Assembly (NCBI GenBank): GCA_051985675.1 | Contig: JBPYFJ010000139.1 | Span: forward strand, 124,001 to 188,000 | Direction: 5' to 3' | DNA: 64,000 nucleotides | From: JAFAXD01 sp051985675 | Lineage (GTDB): Bacteria; Pseudomonadota; Alphaproteobacteria; Rhizobiales; Xanthobacteraceae | In this document: positions 62,811 through 64,000 of the stretch, piece by piece | Layout of the letters: every line of letters starts with the position of its first letter | Numbering within the stretch: position 1 is the first letter of the stretch | Translations under genes and position numbers: made by a program | The notes under the pieces: generated by a model | Seen by the model: the letters and a program-made list of their open reading frames with translations, nothing else | What the model was told of the DNA's origin: nothing | Database searches by the model: none

Positions 62811-62970
62811 GAAAGCCTTTTCAGAAGGCTGCAATCGAAAGAATCGGAATTTGCGGAATAGCGCCCTCGAGCCTGCTCCAGGGACGGAAGGGTACGCAGC
62901 GTGTGTCGCAGTCGCGTCGCCGGAACCACTGGCCCGCGAATGCATTTTTTGTGTCTGAGGTAAATGAGCG

Positions 62971-63444
62971 ATGGATAAGATTCCGATGACCGCCGCCGGC
63001 TACAGCCTGCTGGAGCAGGAGCTCAAGCACTGCCAGCAGGTCGAACGGCCCCGTATCATTCAGCAGATCACCGACGCGCGCTCGCACGGCGACTTGTCGG
63101 AAAACGCCGAGTATCACGCCGCCAAGGAGTCGCAATCCCACAACGAGGGTCGCATCGCGGAGCTCGAAGATAAGCTCGCGCGCGCCGAAGTGATCGACGT
63201 CTCCAAGTTGTCGGGCGACACCATCAAGTTCGGCGCCACCGTTACGTTGATCGACGAGGATACCGACGAGAAAAAGATCTGGCAGCTTGTCGGCGAACCG
63301 GAAGCAGACGCCAAAAAGGGCAAGATCTCAATCACCTCGCCGCTGGCGCGCGCTTTGCTCGGCAAGAAGAAGGGCTCCAATATCGAGGTCGTCGCGCCAG
63401 GCGGAGCGAAGGCCTATGAGGTGGTCAAGGTCGAGTGGCGTTGA
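62971..63444 (+). CDS. greA: Transcription elongation factor GreA
   Basis: Factor of 157 residues that enters the RNA polymerase secondary channel and rescues backtracked complexes by transcript cleavage. The N-terminal coiled coil carries the acidic tip DARSHGDLSENAEYHAAKES, followed by NEGRIAELEDKLARAEVIDV. The C-terminal FKBP-like domain includes DEKKIWQLVGEPEADAKKGK and SPLARALLGKKKG. GAGG lies ten bases before the ATG. It follows carB by 160 bases, the arrangement common in alphaproteobacteria. Confidence 0.97.
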   Translation: MDKIPMTAAGYSLLEQELKHCQQVERPRIIQQITDARSHGDLSENAEYHAAKESQSHNEGRIAELEDKLARAEVIDVSKLSGDTIKFGATVTLIDEDTDEKKIWQLVGEPEADAKKGKISITSPLARALLGKKKGSNIEVVAPGGAKAYEVVKVEWR

Positions 63445-63489
63445 TGCTGTCATAGTCTCGGTCGCCGCCGATTTTTCGAGCTTTTCCGG

Positions 63490-63514
63490 AATGCGCGGGC
63501 TAGCCCCGCGCATT
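63490..63514 (+). terminator. Intrinsic terminator of greA
   Basis: AATGCGCGGG and CCCGCGCATT form a perfect 10-bp stem around five bases, followed by TTGTGT. It lies 46 bases past the greA stop and before the next promoter. Confidence 0.75.
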
Positions 63515-63599
63515 TTGTGTCTTGCGGCACGCTGTGCGCTCAGTGTGAGGTGGGCTAGGACAGACGCCAAGACAGTCTCGTCGATTGCGGAGGAAGGCG

Positions 63600-64000
63600 A
63601 TGAAGTTCGGGGTTTTCGATCACCTGGACCATTCGGGGTTGCCGTTCGGTCAACATTACGAAAACCGCCTGCGACTGGTCGAAGCCTATGATCGAGCCGG
63701 CATTCACGCCTATCACGTGGCTGAGCACCACTCGACCCCCCTCGGCATCGCAGCATCGCCGGGGATTTTCCTGTCCGCCGTCGCCCAGCGTTCGCGGCGT
63801 ATACGCTTCGGTCCGCTTGTCTATCTGCTGCCCTTCTACCATCCTGTTCGATTGATCGAAGAAATCTGCATGCTCGATCAGTTGAGTAGTGGACGCCTGC
63901 AGCTCGGCGTCGGACGTGGCGTGTCGCCATTTGAAACCGCGTTTTACGGTATCGACTTTGCAAAGAGCCAACAGATGTATCATGAGGCATTTCAATTACT
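63600..64000 (+). CDS. Luciferase-like (LLM class) flavin oxidoreductase, 3' partial
   Basis: The frame opens with MKFGVFDHLDHSGLPFGQHY after GGAGGAAGG and runs off the right edge after about 133 codons. It has the N-terminal beta-barrel strand KFGVFDH, AEHHSTPLGIAASPGIFLSA and the conserved RIRFGPLVYLLPFYHPVRLI plus EEICMLDQLSSGRLQLGVGR. These are hallmarks of bacterial luciferase-like monooxygenases that use FMNH2 or F420. The substrate is unknown. It is the first gene after the greA terminator. Confidence 0.85.
   Translation, partial: MKFGVFDHLDHSGLPFGQHYENRLRLVEAYDRAGIHAYHVAEHHSTPLGIAASPGIFLSAVAQRSRRIRFGPLVYLLPFYHPVRLIEEICMLDQLSSGRLQLGVGRGVSPFETAFYGIDFAKSQQMYHEAFQL

Noticed and set aside
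62811..62830. Hairpin AGCCTT/AAGGCT after carB as a terminator
   Set aside because: The stem is only 6 bp and no T tract follows, and greA downstream could well be read from carB.

Overview
The window is GC-rich, densely coded and typical of an alphaproteobacterium of the order Hyphomicrobiales (Rhizobiales), most likely near the Bradyrhizobium/Pseudolabrys/Rhodoplanes group. The grounds are the rpoD, dnaG, GatB/YqeY, carB and greA genes close together, a UvrB with a ~190-residue N-terminal extension, a DnaG without zinc-finger cysteines, a CarB with an internal insertion, a Rhizobiales-type REP palindrome and a 'GGCCGGGCTTGTCCCGGCC' hairpin. The species assignment is inference.

Layout. 1-3.5 kb: end of a fused hydantoinase/oxoprolinase (HyuA-HyuB). 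3.5-8.3 kb: Tim44-like membrane protein, then a two-gene drug efflux operon (HlyD adaptor, DHA2 pump) divergent from its TetR regulator, with two identical 19-bp operators between them. 8.3-10.9 kb: extensin-like lipoprotein and an amidase. 10.9-17.7 kb: an aromatic-compound module with an HpaB-type flavin monooxygenase, a PcaR/PobR-like IclR regulator and a branched-chain-type ABC transporter (binding protein, LivG, LivH, LivM, no LivF). Matching paired operator-like sites lie before the monooxygenase and before the transporter. 17.7-22.3 kb: ArsR-methyltransferase fusion, TrmO, GST, DUF899, an ArsR/SRPBCC pair and a lytic transglycosylase. 22.4-24.4 kb: TPP riboswitch and thiC. 24.7-32.5 kb: DUF486 protein, exported proteins, a PlsC-type acyltransferase with a broken GNAT partner, UvrB, and two tandem lipoproteins, one frameshifted.

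The main feature is 32.5-46.0 kb. It is one minus-strand run of tctB and tctA followed by eleven tandem, full-length, diverged genes for tripartite tricarboxylate transporter (Bug/TctC) binding proteins. One membrane pair appears to be served by a large panel of periplasmic receptors. A REP palindrome lies between tctA and the first receptor, and an intrinsic terminator lies between receptors 2 and 3. A tRNA-Ile(CAU) gene stands just upstream of tctB.

46-64 kb: a frameshifted orphan binding protein, phenylalanine hydroxylase, a DUF488 protein, a RecD-like helicase and a thermonuclease, followed by the housekeeping block rpoD, dnaG, LysE-type exporter, GatB/YqeY, TetR/thioesterase pair, methyltransferase, carB (behind a leader with a strong terminator), greA and the start of a luciferase-like oxidoreductase. 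Coordinates of starts are chosen from Shine-Dalgarno spacing and N-terminal homology as recalled. No database or folding program was run.
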